Both the position numbers and the translations under genes were made by a program. Of a stretch of 64,000 bases of DNA, positions 20,228 to 30,333 are shown piece by piece (position 1 is the first letter of the stretch; each line of letters starts with the position of its first letter). Source of the DNA: Chitiniphilus purpureus (lineage in GTDB: Bacteria; Pseudomonadota; Gammaproteobacteria; Burkholderiales; Chitinibacteraceae); the NCBI RefSeq assembly GCF_025642115.1, contig NZ_CP106753.1:1077501-1141500 (forward strand), in the 5' to 3' direction. Under the pieces are notes generated by a model. That model searched no databases and was not told where the DNA came from. It worked only from the letters and a program-made list of their open reading frames with translations.

Positions 20228-20548
20228 ATGCCACTCTTTGCCACCGACGAGTCGGGCACCTATCGCCTGACCGGCGAGCTGACCATCTTCTACGCCGCCA
20301 TGCTCAAGGATGAGCTGGTGGCCTTGCTGGGCACCGCCAAGGCACCGCTGTCGCTCGATCTTTCAGGGGTGGAGGACATCGACACCTCGGGGGTGCAGCT
20401 GCTGCTGATGTTCAAGCGCGAGGCGGCACGGCGTGGTGCCAGCGTGAGCTACAGCGGCCACAGCCCGGCGGTGCTGGCTGTGCTCGAACTCCTGGATCTG
20501 GCCGGCACGCTTGGCGATCCGGTGTTGATTCCCAACGCGGTCAGGTGA
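20228..20548 (+). CDS. STAS-domain protein
   Basis: The 106-residue protein has a STAS/anti-sigma-antagonist fold. The LSGVEDIDTSGVQLLLMFKR segment contains the conserved D-T/S-S-G motif whose Ser is phosphorylated in SpoIIAA-type proteins. AGGGAG sits 8 bases before ATG 20228. It lies between cheY and cheA with cheA 6 bp downstream, so it is probably a stoichiometric partner in the chemosensory complex. STAS genes are found in some non-canonical chemosensory operons (family knowledge); the partner here is unknown. Confidence 0.88.
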   Translation: MPLFATDESGTYRLTGELTIFYAAMLKDELVALLGTAKAPLSLDLSGVEDIDTSGVQLLLMFKREAARRGASVSYSGHSPAVLAVLELLDLAGTLGDPVLIPNAVR

Positions 20549-20554
20549 GCGATC

Positions 20555-22747
20555 ATGGACATGGACATGGCACGCGACGCCCTGGTGCAGGAAGCGCGCG
20601 AACTGTTGGCGGCGATGGAGCAGGCGCTGATGCAGATCGAGGCCGAGGGTCAGGATGCCGAGGCGATCAACGCGGTGTTCCGGGCTGCGCACACCATCAA
20701 GGGCTCGGCCGGGCTGTTCGCGTTCGAGCGTATCGTCAGCTTCACCCATATCGTCGAGAGCGTGCTCGACCGGGTACGCAATGGCAGCCAGCCGCTCGAT
20801 GCCAACCTGCTGACCCTGCTGCTGGAATGCAGCGACTACATCGCGATGCTGGTCGATGCCATCGCGGCGCGCCAGGAGGAGCAGGAGCCCGATGCCGAAC
20901 GGCGGGCGCGGCTGGAGGCGGCGCTCACCGCGCTGCTTGGCGTCGTCACCGCCACACCGCCCCCGCCCGCCACCGTGGCACAGCCGCAAGGCGAGCCGCA
21001 GGGCAAGGTGGAGGTCGAGAGCGGCGAATCGGTCAGCAGCGACAACTGGCATATTTCGCTGCGCTTCTCGCCGGACGTGCTGCGCAGCGGCATGGACCCG
21101 CTGTCGTTCCTGCGCTATCTCGGCACGCTTGGCCACATCGTGCACATCGTGACCCTGCCCGATGCCTTGCCTGCCGCGGCCGAGTTCGATGCCGAAACCT
21201 GCTACCTCGGTTTCGAGATCGATTTCGCAAGCCCGGTGGACCGGCAGACCATCGAGGGGGTATTCGAATTCGTGCGTGACGACAGCGATATCCGCATCCT
21301 GCCGCCGCACAGCAAGGTGGCCGAATACATCTCGCTGATCGACGGGCTGCCCGAGCCCAGCGGCCGGCTGGGCGAGATCCTGGTCAAGGGCGGCGCGCTC
21401 ACCGAAAGCGAGTTGACGCGCGTGCTGGCGCAGCAGGCGGCCGAGCCGGTGCCGGCCAAGCCACTCGGCGCCCTGCTGGTCGAGAACGATGTGGTGCCGC
21501 AGGCCGTGGTCGCCGCCGCGCTGACCAAGCAAAAACAGGGCGAGGAAAAGCGCGCGCAGGAGCAGAAGTTCATCAAGGTGGAAGTCAGCAAGCTTGATGC
21601 GCTGATCGATCTGGTGGGCGAGCTGGTGATCGCCGGTGCCGGCGCCAATGTGGTCGCGCGCCGGCAGAAGGATGTGCAGTTCGAGGAGGCGACCCAGGCG
21701 CTCTCGTCGCTGGTCGAGCAGATCCGCGATGCGGCGCTGACACTGCGCATGGTGCCGATCGGTGAGGTGTTCCAGCGCTTTCCACGCGTGGTGCGTGACA
21801 TCTCGCGCGAGCTGGGCAAGGAGATCCAGCTGGTGGTCACCGGGGCGGACACCGAGCTTGACAAGTCGATGGTCGAGAAACTGTCCGATCCGCTGATGCA
21901 TATCGTGCGCAATGCGATGGACCACGGCATCGAGCCGACCGAGGCGCGCACCGCGATCGGCAAGCCGGCCGCCGGCACCCTGCGCCTGAATGCGTTCCAC
22001 GAATCGGGCTGCATCGTCATCGAAGTCTCGGACGACGGGCGCGGGCTGGACCGCGAACGCATCCTCAGAAAGGCCATCGAGCGCGGTCTGGTGCAGCCGG
22101 ACCAGCAACTGAGCGACAGCGACGTGTTCCGGCTGATCTTCGAGCCGGGCTTCTCGACTGCCGAGACCGTCACCAACCTGTCCGGCCGTGGCGTGGGCAT
22201 GGACGTGGTCCGCAAGAACATCGAGGCGCTGCGCGGCGAGGTGGAAGTGCTGAGCCGGCCGGCGCAGGGCACCACCGTGCGTATCCGGCTGCCTTTGACG
22301 CTGGCCATCATCGACGGCTTCCAGGTGATGACGGGCGAGGCGGTGTTCGTGATCCCGCTCGATCTGGTGATCGAGTGCGTGGACGTGAGCAGCCACGATA
22401 CCCGTCACAACATATTGAAACTGCGTGGTGAGCCATTGCCGTTCGTACGCCTGCGCGAGCTGTTCGAGCTGCCCGAGGCGGGCGAGGTACGCGAGAGCCT
22501 GGTGGTGGTGCAGTACGGTCAGCAGCGCGCGGGGCTGGTGGTGGACCGGCTGGTCGGCGAATTCCAGGCGGTGATCAAGCCGCTGGGCGTGCTGTTCAGC
22601 GATATGAAGGGCATCAGCGGCTCCACCATCCTGGGGGATGGCCGGGTGGCGCTGATCCTGGATGTGCCGCATCTGATCCAGCGCACCGCAAGGGCGCAGG
22701 CCGCGCAGTCGTGGCCGCGCCAGGCCAGCGCGCTGTCGGATCGCTAA
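20555..22747 (+). CDS. cheA: Chemotaxis histidine kinase CheA
   Basis: The 730-residue kinase has an N-terminal HPt domain with phospho-accepting H46 (FRAAHTIKGSAGLF), a long variable region, a dimerisation domain, an HATPase domain (DPLMHIVRNAMDHGIEP, then NLSGRGVGMDVVRKNIEAL) and a C-terminal CheW-like domain. Between HPt and dimerisation there is an extra segment (about residues 160-330) instead of a standard P2 domain. It includes a GRLGEILVKGGALTESEL stretch similar to the N-terminal domain of MshE/GspE ATPases. It phosphorylates CheY, CheB and possibly the terminal REC-EAL protein. Confidence 0.95.
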   Translation: MDMDMARDALVQEARELLAAMEQALMQIEAEGQDAEAINAVFRAAHTIKGSAGLFAFERIVSFTHIVESVLDRVRNGSQPLDANLLTLLLECSDYIAMLVDAIAARQEEQEPDAERRARLEAALTALLGVVTATPPPPATVAQPQGEPQGKVEVESGESVSSDNWHISLRFSPDVLRSGMDPLSFLRYLGTLGHIVHIVTLPDALPAAAEFDAETCYLGFEIDFASPVDRQTIEGVFEFVRDDSDIRILPPHSKVAEYISLIDGLPEPSGRLGEILVKGGALTESELTRVLAQQAAEPVPAKPLGALLVENDVVPQAVVAAALTKQKQGEEKRAQEQKFIKVEVSKLDALIDLVGELVIAGAGANVVARRQKDVQFEEATQALSSLVEQIRDAALTLRMVPIGEVFQRFPRVVRDISRELGKEIQLVVTGADTELDKSMVEKLSDPLMHIVRNAMDHGIEPTEARTAIGKPAAGTLRLNAFHESGCIVIEVSDDGRGLDRERILRKAIERGLVQPDQQLSDSDVFRLIFEPGFSTAETVTNLSGRGVGMDVVRKNIEALRGEVEVLSRPAQGTTVRIRLPLTLAIIDGFQVMTGEAVFVIPLDLVIECVDVSSHDTRHNILKLRGEPLPFVRLRELFELPEAGEVRESLVVVQYGQQRAGLVVDRLVGEFQAVIKPLGVLFSDMKGISGSTILGDGRVALILDVPHLIQRTARAQAAQSWPRQASALSDR

Positions 22748-22891
22748 CGCAACGACGCATGGGATGACCGATGGACCTGTCGCTTCGTACTGCACCGTTG
22801 TTCCGGTTCCGGCTGCTGCCGGCCGGACCCGCCGCGCCGGACCATGCGATGGCGGAACCGTCATTCACCTGCTTCTAAGCCGGAGACACTG

Positions 22892-23437
22892 ATGTCGCAA
22901 TACCCGACCACAACCAACCCAGGCGGCACGGCGCTGGCGGTGCAGGGCGTCAGCAGGCAGTACCTGACGTTCACGCTCGCCGGTGAGTTGTTTGCCATGC
23001 CGATCGAGCAGATCCGCGAAATCATCGAATTCTCCGGGCTGACCGAGATCCCGCTGATGCCCGCGTTCCTGCGTGGCGTCATCAATGTACGCGGCGCGGT
23101 GGTGCCGGTGATCGACCTTGCGGTGCGCTTCGGACGGCCACGCACCGAGATCGCCCGGCGTACCTGCATCGTGATCCTGGAGCTGGAGCAGGAGGGACTG
23201 CTGCTGCTGTTGGGCGTACTGGTCGATGCGGTCAACGAAGTGCTGACGGTCGAACCCGGTCAGGTCGAACCGCGGCCTTCATTCGGCGCCAAGATTCGGG
23301 CCGAATTCATCGAAGGCATGATCAACCTGAACGAGCGTTTCGTCATCGCGCTCGACATCCATCAGGTGCTGTCCGTGGAGGAGCTGACCACCTTGATCGG
23401 CATGGCGGCAGGCGAAGGGCAGGGTGCCGGCGAGTAA
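22892..23437 (+). CDS. cheW: CheW coupling protein
   Basis: This 181-residue CheW couples receptors to CheA. It has the two SH3-like subdomains with [21 protein letters not shown] at the start and the conserved [16 protein letters not shown] strand in the middle. GGAG at 22882-22885 supports ATG 22892 rather than the upstream in-frame ATG 22844. A short tail rich in Gly/Glu closes the protein. It is 144 bp after cheA and 86 bp before the second receptor. Confidence 0.95.
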   Translation: MSQYPTTTNPGGTALAVQGVSRQYLTFTLAGELFAMPIEQIREIIEFSGLTEIPLMPAFLRGVINVRGAVVPVIDLAVRFGRPRTEIARRTCIVILELEQEGLLLLLGVLVDAVNEVLTVEPGQVEPRPSFGAKIRAEFIEGMINLNERFVIALDIHQVLSVEELTTLIGMAAGEGQGAGE

Positions 23438-23523
23438 CGGGCCGGACAGGCACGGACAGAAAGACAGGGCCACAAGGCCGGGACGCGCAGGGGCGCGGAT
23501 GTGCATTTTGTCAGGAGAATCCC

Positions 23524-25251
23524 ATGGGCTGGTTCATGCGTTTGAGACTGGGCGTCAAGCTGTTGAGCGCCTTCCTGGTTGCATCCCTCTTGACATTCGG
23601 TGTCGGGCTGTGGGGGCTCAGCAACCTGGAGAAGATCGGCGAGAGCGCCAAGTCGGTTTATGACAACAATCTGCTGGGCATCAGCTATCTCGGTCAGGCC
23701 AATCTGTCGCTGGTGCTGCACAGCCGCGCCACGGTCCGGATGCTATCGCAGGTGGACGATCCAGCGCAGTTCAGCGATACGCAGCAACGCGCCGAACACT
23801 TCCTGGGCGAGTTCAACAAGTATTGGGGCCTCTATATAGCGACGACCGCCAATGCCCATGAGAGGCAGCTGCGTGAGGACCTGAAGAACGCGTTGCCCAC
23901 CTATCTGCGCCATTCCCTGCAGGCGGTCGACCTGATGAAGGCGGGGCGGCAGCCCGAGGCGCGGGCGCTCATCAATACCGATCTGCGCGGTGCGATCGAC
24001 AAGGTGGATAAACTCCTGCGCGAACTGAGCGCCTACAACGAAAAGATCGCGGCCGACACCAATGCGCACAACAATGAGGTGCAGGCAGAGGCGCGTCGCA
24101 CCACCTGGTTGATCATCGGCGGCGCCTTGCTGCTGTCGTTGGTGATGGGGCTGTCACTGGCACGCCTGATCACCCGGCAGGTGGGGGGTGAGCCGGACGA
24201 GGCGGTCAAGGTGATGCAGCGCGTGGCCATCGGCGACCTGTCGGTCAACGTCGCCCTGCGCCCCGACGATACCCGCAGCATGCTGTACAACATCCAGCTG
24301 ATGATCGAGCACCTGCGTCAGGCCGCCACTGTCCTGCAGCAGGTCTCCAAGGGGGACCTCACGGTCGAGGTGCCGGTCAAGCAAGGCGACACCATCAGCA
24401 TGCTGTATCACATCCGCGAGATGGTCACCCGCCTCAACAGCGTGATCGGCGACGTGAGCATTGCCGCCGCATCGCTGGCTTCGGCATCCGAAGAGGTGTC
24501 GGCGTCGTCGCAGGGCCTGAGCCAGAACGCGTCCGAGCAGGCGGCCAATGTCGAGGAGACGAGTTCGGCGGTCGAGCAGATCACCGCGACGGTGGCGCAG
24601 AACGCCGAGAACGCGCGTGCCACCGACAGCATGGCCACCAAGAACGCCCAGGATGCCGGCGAAGGCGGCGAGGCGGTCAAGCAGACGGTGGCGGCGATGC
24701 GCCAGATCGCCAAGAAGATCGACATCATCGACGACATCGCCTACCAGACCAACCTGCTGGCGCTCAATGCCGCGATCGAGGCTGCGCGTGCGGGCGAGCA
24801 CGGCAAGGGCTTCGCGGTGGTGGCCGCCGAGGTCAGGAAGCTGGCCGAGCGCAGCCAGGTGGCGGCCTCCGAGATCATCACCCTCGCCAGCGACAGCGTC
24901 GAGCTTGCCGAACGCGCAGGGATGCTATTGGGCGACATGGTGCCGTCGATCCGGCGCACCGCCGAGCTGGTACAGGAGATCGCCGCCGCCTCGCGTGAAC
25001 AGGCGGGCGGGCTTGAACAGATCAACACGGCGATCGGCCAGCTGGCGCAGAGCACCCAGATGAACGCATCGTCGTCCGAGCAGCTGTCGTCCACCTCCGA
25101 GGAAATGAGCTCGCAGGCGGCGCAACTGCAGGGCCTGATCCAGTTCTTCCGCGTGCCGGCGGTGCGCGAAGGCCGGGGTCACCACGCGCCGCGCCGTACG
25201 GCCGCTGCGCAGGAGAACATGCCGGATGAACAGTCCTTCGCTCGCTTCTGA
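23524..25251 (+). CDS. Chemoreceptor with four-helix sensor and tandem HAMP
   Basis: The 575-residue receptor has TM1 at about 10-32, a periplasmic four-helix-bundle sensor, TM2 at about 197-214, then two HAMP-like segments in series. These are marked by the paired repeats [18 protein letters not shown] and [18 protein letters not shown], each followed by SMLY. The signalling domain with the [20 protein letters not shown] tip follows. Multiple HAMP units usually indicate signal amplification or inversion (family knowledge). It ends EQSFARF, not a canonical tether pentapeptide. Its last 26 bp overlap cheR. Confidence 0.94.
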   Translation: MGWFMRLRLGVKLLSAFLVASLLTFGVGLWGLSNLEKIGESAKSVYDNNLLGISYLGQANLSLVLHSRATVRMLSQVDDPAQFSDTQQRAEHFLGEFNKYWGLYIATTANAHERQLREDLKNALPTYLRHSLQAVDLMKAGRQPEARALINTDLRGAIDKVDKLLRELSAYNEKIAADTNAHNNEVQAEARRTTWLIIGGALLLSLVMGLSLARLITRQVGGEPDEAVKVMQRVAIGDLSVNVALRPDDTRSMLYNIQLMIEHLRQAATVLQQVSKGDLTVEVPVKQGDTISMLYHIREMVTRLNSVIGDVSIAAASLASASEEVSASSQGLSQNASEQAANVEETSSAVEQITATVAQNAENARATDSMATKNAQDAGEGGEAVKQTVAAMRQIAKKIDIIDDIAYQTNLLALNAAIEAARAGEHGKGFAVVAAEVRKLAERSQVAASEIITLASDSVELAERAGMLLGDMVPSIRRTAELVQEIAAASREQAGGLEQINTAIGQLAQSTQMNASSSEQLSSTSEEMSSQAAQLQGLIQFFRVPAVREGRGHHAPRRTAAAQENMPDEQSFARF

Positions 25252-26110
25252 GCTGCGTGGCAGGGCCGTCCGGCCCTGCCAGGACATGGCGCGCGACGAC
25301 CTGTCGGTCGCCGTGCCCAGCGACAGCGAACTGGCGTTGTTCCAGACGCTGTTCAAGCAGCAGATCGGCCTGCACCTGTCGCGCGAGAAGAAGGTGTTGC
25401 TGGCCAGCCGGCTCTCCCGGCGCATCGCCGAGCTGCAGCTGTCAAGCTTCAGCGAATACCATCAGCTGATCACCGGGCGCGGCGGCGATGCGGAGCGGCA
25501 ATACGCGATCGATCTCATCACCACCAACGAAACCTATTTCTTCCGCGAATCGCAGCACTTCGACTTTCTGCGTCAGCACATCCTCACGAGCTGGCCGGCG
25601 GGCGAGGCGTTCCAGGTGTGGAGTGCGGCCAGCGCCAGTGGCGAGGAGGCGTACAGCGTGGCCATGGTGCTCGACGCCGTGCTGGGCGAGCGGCCCTGGC
25701 GCGTGTTCGGATCGGACATCAGCCAGCGGGTGCTGGCGCAGGCCCGCCGTGGACTGTATCCGATGGCGCGCGGCGAGCGGATTCCGCCCGAGTATCTCAG
25801 GCGCTACTGCCTGCGGGGCCAGGGCGAATACAACGGGCAATTCCTGGTGACGCGCGCGCTGCGCGAACGGGTCACCTTCGCGCAGCTGAACCTCACCGCC
25901 CTGCCGATGCGGCTCGGACCCTTCGATCTGGTGCTGCTGCGCAACGTGATCATCTATTTCGATCCACCCACCAAGCTCAAGGTGGTCGGCAGCGTGCTGC
26001 AGCACCTGCGCCCAGGTGGGCTGCTGTTCGTCGGGCACTCCGAGTCGCTGAACGGCATGCCGCTGGGCCTGCAGATGATCTCCCCGTCCATCTACCGCAA
26101 ACTGCCATGA
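25226..26110 (+). CDS. cheR: CheR protein-glutamate methyltransferase
   Basis: The 294-residue protein transfers methyl groups from S-adenosylmethionine to receptor glutamates. It has the N-terminal helical domain ([20 protein letters not shown]), the [11 protein letters not shown] segment, the SAM-binding [16 protein letters not shown] and the [10 protein letters not shown] motif. AGGAGA at 25211-25216 lies 9 bases before ATG 25226, inside the end of the receptor gene. The stop overlaps the cheD start (ATGA). Confidence 0.96.
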   Translation: MNSPSLASELRGRAVRPCQDMARDDLSVAVPSDSELALFQTLFKQQIGLHLSREKKVLLASRLSRRIAELQLSSFSEYHQLITGRGGDAERQYAIDLITTNETYFFRESQHFDFLRQHILTSWPAGEAFQVWSAASASGEEAYSVAMVLDAVLGERPWRVFGSDISQRVLAQARRGLYPMARGERIPPEYLRRYCLRGQGEYNGQFLVTRALRERVTFAQLNLTALPMRLGPFDLVLLRNVIIYFDPPTKLKVVGSVLQHLRPGGLLFVGHSESLNGMPLGLQMISPSIYRKLP

Positions 26111-26607
26111 GCCGCCACATCTACCTTAATCCGGGAGAACTGTACTTCGGCGAAGGGCCGGCGCAGATCGAAACCCTGCTTGGCTCGTGCGTGGCCATCG
26201 TGCTGCGGCACCCCCGACGGATACTGGGCGGGGTGTGCCACTTCCTGTTGCCCGAGCGTCACGCACGCACAAGCGGCACCCCGTTGGACGGCCGCTACGG
26301 TGCCGAAGCGATGCAGCTGCTGCTGCTGCAGGCGCGCCGGCATGGCTGTGTCGCGGGTGAATTCGAGGCCAAGCTGTTCGGCGGCGCCCGCGCGCTCGAC
26401 GTCGGCTGGCGGGGCGACACGGTGGGCGAGCACAACGCGCGCTTTGCCCGCCAACTGCTGCACCGATACGGCATTGCGCTGCGCTGCAGCGATCTTGGCG
26501 GCACGGGTTACCGCTATCTGCGCGTCGACCTGGCGCGCGGCGAGGTGTGGGTGCGGCGTGGCGGTGCGCTGACGCTGCCCGGGCGCACCGCCGGAATGCC
26601 GGGGTAG
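26107..26607 (+). CDS. cheD: CheD chemoreceptor glutamine deamidase
   Basis: The 166-residue product matches CheD, which deamidates receptor glutamines and can bind CheC-type phosphatases. The catalytic trio is visible: T23 and C28 in [11 protein letters not shown], and H45 in GGVCHFLLP. The KLFGGA and [14 protein letters not shown] segments also fit. The start codon ATG 26107 overlaps the cheR stop in ATGA, indicating translational coupling. No CheC is in the window. Confidence 0.94.
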   Translation: MSRHIYLNPGELYFGEGPAQIETLLGSCVAIVLRHPRRILGGVCHFLLPERHARTSGTPLDGRYGAEAMQLLLLQARRHGCVAGEFEAKLFGGARALDVGWRGDTVGEHNARFARQLLHRYGIALRCSDLGGTGYRYLRVDLARGEVWVRRGGALTLPGRTAGMPG

Positions 26608-26614
26608 GCCGTCT

Positions 26615-27745
26615 ATGATCAAGGTGATGATCGTGGATGATTCCTCGGTGGTGCGGCAGGTCATGCAGGAGGTGCTGGCCCGGCACCACGACATCGACGT
26701 GATCGCCACCGCCTCCGATCCGATTTTCGCGATGCAGAAGATGAAGAACAACTGGCCGGACGTGATCGTGCTGGATATCGAAATGCCGCGCATGGATGGC
26801 ATCACCTTTCTGAAGCAGCTGATGGCGACCAGGCCCACCCCGGTGGTGATCTGCTCGACGTTGACCCAGCAGGGCGCGGACGTGTCGATGGAGGCATTGG
26901 CGGCTGGGGCAATTGGCGTCATCAGCAAGCCCAGCATCGGGCTCAAGGATTTCCTGCAGGACAGCTCGGCCGATCTGGTGTCGGCGATCCGTGCCGCGGC
27001 ACAGGCCAGGATGACGCGGCTGCGGCCGACAACGGCCGCCGCCGGGGGCACTGCGTCCAGCGCCACGGCTGGCGGCGGCACGGGCGGCGGTCTCGGTGCC
27101 CATGAACGGATGGGGGCGCCCAAGCTCAGCGCCGATGCGGTACTGGAGGCCCCGGGCGACCACCGCCATCTGCCCACGACCGAGAAGATCGTGGCGCTGG
27201 GGACCTCGACCGGCGGCACGCAGGCGCTGGAGGTGGTGCTGACCGCGTTGCCGGTCACCTGCCCCGGGCTGGTGGTGGTGCAGCACATGCCGGAGAAATT
27301 CACCCAGAGCTTCGCGGCCCGGCTGAACAGCCTGTCCAAGATCGAGGTGCGCGAAGCGCGTCACAATGACCGTATCGTGCAAGGGACCGCGTTGATCGCC
27401 CCCGGTGGCAAACATCTGGTCGTCAAGCGCAGCGGTGCGCGATATTACGTGGAGGTGGTCGACGGCCCGCTCGTATGCCGGCATCGCCCATCGGTGGACG
27501 TGCTGTTCCGCTCGGCGGCCAAGGCGGCCGGGCGCAATGCGATAGGCATCATCATGACAGGCATGGGCGACGACGGCGCCAGGGGGCTCAGGGAGCTCTT
27601 TGATACCGGCGCGACCACCTATGCCCAGGACGAAGCCTCCTGCGTGGTGTTCGGCATGCCCAAGGAAGCGATCCAGCATGGGGGCGTGAGCGAGGTGGTC
27701 CCGCTCGAACGCATCCCGGCGCTGATTGGACGGCATGCACGATGA
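26615..27745 (+). CDS. cheB: CheB protein-glutamate methylesterase/glutaminase
   Basis: The 376-residue protein has an N-terminal receiver (D8/D9, phospho-acceptor D54 in VLDIEMP, K105 in SKPS) and a C-terminal methylesterase with catalytic S198 in GTSTGGT, H224 in QHMPEKFT and D320 in MGDDGA. The linker between them is a long Gly/Ala/Thr-rich stretch (about 137-165). It removes methyl groups from receptors when phosphorylated by CheA. Its stop overlaps the next gene by 4 bp. Confidence 0.96.
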   Translation: MIKVMIVDDSSVVRQVMQEVLARHHDIDVIATASDPIFAMQKMKNNWPDVIVLDIEMPRMDGITFLKQLMATRPTPVVICSTLTQQGADVSMEALAAGAIGVISKPSIGLKDFLQDSSADLVSAIRAAAQARMTRLRPTTAAAGGTASSATAGGGTGGGLGAHERMGAPKLSADAVLEAPGDHRHLPTTEKIVALGTSTGGTQALEVVLTALPVTCPGLVVVQHMPEKFTQSFAARLNSLSKIEVREARHNDRIVQGTALIAPGGKHLVVKRSGARYYVEVVDGPLVCRHRPSVDVLFRSAAKAAGRNAIGIIMTGMGDDGARGLRELFDTGATTYAQDEASCVVFGMPKEAIQHGGVSEVVPLERIPALIGRHAR

Positions 27746-29010
27746 CCCCGGATCCCCAATTCCCGCCCCTGTCCATCGAATCGGTCCTCGTGGTGGACGA
27801 CAGCCGGGCGCAGCGCCAGTATGCCGTCCAGCTCTGCCGCGTACTGGGCATCCCGGTGATCCACGAGGCGGGCAACGGGGTGGAGGCGCTGGAACTGCTG
27901 ACGCAGCTGCCGAAGCGACCCAGCCTGATGCTGGTGGACCTGGAGATGCCCAGCATGGATGGCATCGAGCTGATCCAGGCGCTCAAGCACCGGGGCGAGG
28001 AGATTGCGCTGGTGGTGGTGTCCAGCCGCGAAAGCGCACTGATCGATTCGGTGCAGACCATGAGTCATGCGCTGGGGCTGCAGGTGCTGGCTGCGCTGCA
28101 AAAGCCCCTCAACCTGCCGCAGCTGTCCGCGGCGCTGCAACGCTACGGCCAGCCCAGGTCGCTGCGACACCCGGCGCCCGTGCAGCCCCGCCTGGGTGTG
28201 GCCGAACTGCACGAGGGCCTGCGGCAAGGGCAGATCACGCCGTATTTCCAGCCCAAGGTGGACGTGCGCACCGGTGTGATCAAGGGGGTGGAGGCGCTGG
28301 CGCGCTGGATGCACCCCACGCTGGGCGTCATCCTGCCTGATCATTTCGTCCCCACCGCCGAGCAGGGCGGGCTGATCCAGGAACTGACCACGACCATGGC
28401 CGAGCAGGCATGCGCCCAGGCTGCACGCTGGAACGCCCATGGCTTGCGGCTTTCGATCGCGATCAACCTCTCGCCGCGCCTGTTCGATTCGGAAGCATTC
28501 GTCGGCTACGCCGCCGATCTGATGGCGCGTCATGCGCTGCAGAGCGAGCAGGTGGTCTGGGAGATCACCGAAAGCTCGGTGGTCGCCAATCTCGGCGCCG
28601 CGCTCGGCACGCTGGCCCGATTGCGGCTCAAGGGCTTCGGGTTGTCGATCGACGACTACGGCACCGGCTTCTCGTCGATGCAGCAACTGGCGCGCATTCC
28701 GTTCACCGAACTGAAGATCGACCGCACCTTCGTCAGCGGTGCCAATGAACGCCATCAACTGCGGGTGATCCTGCAGTCGGCGCTTGAGATGGCCAACCGG
28801 CTGAACCTGGTGACGGTGGCCGAGGGCGTGGAGCTGCTGGACGATTGGCGGCTGCTGCAGGATTTCGGCTGCACCCTGGGTCAGGGCTTCCTGGTGGCGC
28901 GGCCGATGACCGGCGACGAACTGCCGATCTGGCTGCGCAGGCACAGTCAGCATCTGCGGGCCTTGCGCGAAGGTCACCTGCACCGCAAGCCGACAGGACC
29001 GGCGCACTGA
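27742..29010 (+). CDS. Receiver-EAL c-di-GMP phosphodiesterase
   Basis: The 422-residue protein joins a receiver domain (acidic D19/D20, phospho-acceptor D66 in [11 protein letters not shown]) to an EAL domain. The EAL signature [39 protein letters not shown] and VAEGVE motifs are all kept, so cyclic-di-GMP hydrolysis is likely. It overlaps cheB by 4 bp (ATGA) and so belongs to the chemotaxis operon. This suggests that CheA phosphorylation is coupled to lowering c-di-GMP, linking chemosensing to the sessile/motile switch. Confidence 0.93.
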   Translation: MTPDPQFPPLSIESVLVVDDSRAQRQYAVQLCRVLGIPVIHEAGNGVEALELLTQLPKRPSLMLVDLEMPSMDGIELIQALKHRGEEIALVVVSSRESALIDSVQTMSHALGLQVLAALQKPLNLPQLSAALQRYGQPRSLRHPAPVQPRLGVAELHEGLRQGQITPYFQPKVDVRTGVIKGVEALARWMHPTLGVILPDHFVPTAEQGGLIQELTTTMAEQACAQAARWNAHGLRLSIAINLSPRLFDSEAFVGYAADLMARHALQSEQVVWEITESSVVANLGAALGTLARLRLKGFGLSIDDYGTGFSSMQQLARIPFTELKIDRTFVSGANERHQLRVILQSALEMANRLNLVTVAEGVELLDDWRLLQDFGCTLGQGFLVARPMTGDELPIWLRRHSQHLRALREGHLHRKPTGPAH

Positions 29011-29073
29011 GTCCGCTGGCGGAACGGGATGGACCGCAGCGGGGAAGGGTCCCGCCGCGGCCCGGTACGGCGT

Positions 29074-30333
29074 TCAGTACAGCGTCAGTGCCACATCACC
29101 GCGCGCGGTCTCGGCGTCGATACGGTAGCGGTCGGCGGCCAGCCGCGTCACCGGCAGGGCCGTTCCGGCCTGGCTTGCCTTGACCGTGACGGCAGGCTTG
29201 TCGCTGGTGAATTCCAGCGTCAGTCGGGTGGCATAGCGCCGGCAATCAGCACTGTCGGCGAAGCGGATCGTTGCGCCGTCGACGAGCTGCGGTGCACAGG
29301 CATCGCGGGCGAAGCGATAGCGGATCACCGCGCTTGGCGGGGCCATCCACAGCTCACCGCTGTCCACCTTGGCCTTCACATGGTCCAGATGCCCGATATA
29401 GCGCGCCAATGGGATCGTCTCCCACGAGCTGTCCTCGACCCCGTGCGCGGTGCGCAATGCCCAGCCGCCCTGGTCGATCGCGGCATCGACGTGCAGGTTG
29501 AGGATTTCGCTGCCCTGCGGATAGAGCGACCAGATGCCGGACTGGGTGAACACATCCCACTTGATCGCATAGGGATCGGCAAAGTCCGCCGGGTTCACGC
29601 CGGCCGCCTGGCCATACTGGATGTTGCCCTGCTCGTCGACGCGATTGGCGGCACGTCCGCCCAGGTAGTTCGGCTGGGTTTTCAGATACGCCAACGGCGC
29701 ATCCGGCGCGATGTCGGATGGCCACACGAAGAAGGTCGGCACATAGCCATCCAACGCGGCGGCGATGGCGGCGGCCGAGCCGGCGATCTCGGTTTCGCTG
29801 TTCCAGCCGGGGCTGTTGCTGTTCTGGTGCGTGCGGCTGTGGCTGACGATCTCATGCCCCTGCGCGAGGAAGGCCCTGGCCGCGTCCCAGTGATACGGGG
29901 CGCAGTTGTCGCTGATGATGGCGAAGGCCGCCTTCAGGCCCCGTTTGTTCAGCTCGGGGGCGGCATGTTGCAGCTGCCCGTCGGTGATATAGGCGCACAG
30001 ATCGTCGTGCACCAGGCTGTATGCGCCGCGTGCGCCGCCGGCCCAGGTGGTCGGGTGCACACTGCCGGCCCGCGGCGGGTTGCAAAGATCGCCTGCCGCG
30101 GTGACACAGTTGCCGAGCCGTTGCCACAACGAGGCGGCGTGGGCCGGATTCCAGCCGGCGCCCTGCCACGCGGTGTGTGCGATACGAGCCTGGTAGCGCG
30201 AACCCTGGTGTTGAACGATCTGGCCGGCGGCGTAGGCGCTGCCGTCCTGCCAGGCCGGTAAAGAAGCCGCCCCGCTGGCGCCTGCCAGCAACAGGGCGGC
30301 CAGGGCAACGCAACGGCTTCTTGTCGTTGTCAT
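29074..30333 (-). CDS. Secreted polysaccharide (chitin) deacetylase with CBM5/12 module
   Basis: The 419-residue protein has a signal peptide (about 1-24), then a chitin-binding CBM5/12 module (about 26-73: PAWQDGSAYAAGQIVQHQGS to ASLWQRLG). A NodB-type deacetylase domain follows, with the Asp pair D110/D111 and the zinc-binding HSRTH motif (H165, H169). A C-terminal beta-rich region closes it. Together these indicate a secreted chitin deacetylase converting GlcNAc to GlcN units. ATG 30333 is chosen because AAGG is 6 bases upstream. It is downstream of, and co-oriented with, the GH18-LytTR regulator gene. Confidence 0.9.
   Translation of the reverse strand: MTTTRSRCVALAALLLAGASGAASLPAWQDGSAYAAGQIVQHQGSRYQARIAHTAWQGAGWNPAHAASLWQRLGNCVTAAGDLCNPPRAGSVHPTTWAGGARGAYSLVHDDLCAYITDGQLQHAAPELNKRGLKAAFAIISDNCAPYHWDAARAFLAQGHEIVSHSRTHQNSNSPGWNSETEIAGSAAAIAAALDGYVPTFFVWPSDIAPDAPLAYLKTQPNYLGGRAANRVDEQGNIQYGQAAGVNPADFADPYAIKWDVFTQSGIWSLYPQGSEILNLHVDAAIDQGGWALRTAHGVEDSSWETIPLARYIGHLDHVKAKVDSGELWMAPPSAVIRYRFARDACAPQLVDGATIRFADSADCRRYATRLTLEFTSDKPAVTVKASQAGTALPVTRLAADRYRIDAETARGDVALTLY

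Noticed and set aside
20061..20270. A 69-codon frame between cheY and the STAS gene
   Set aside because: It overlaps the STAS start, has Arg/Pro/His-rich shadow composition and no motif.
20363..22864. An 833-codon open frame antisense to cheA
   Set aside because: It covers exactly the coding span of cheA and its product has no domain, only shadow composition.
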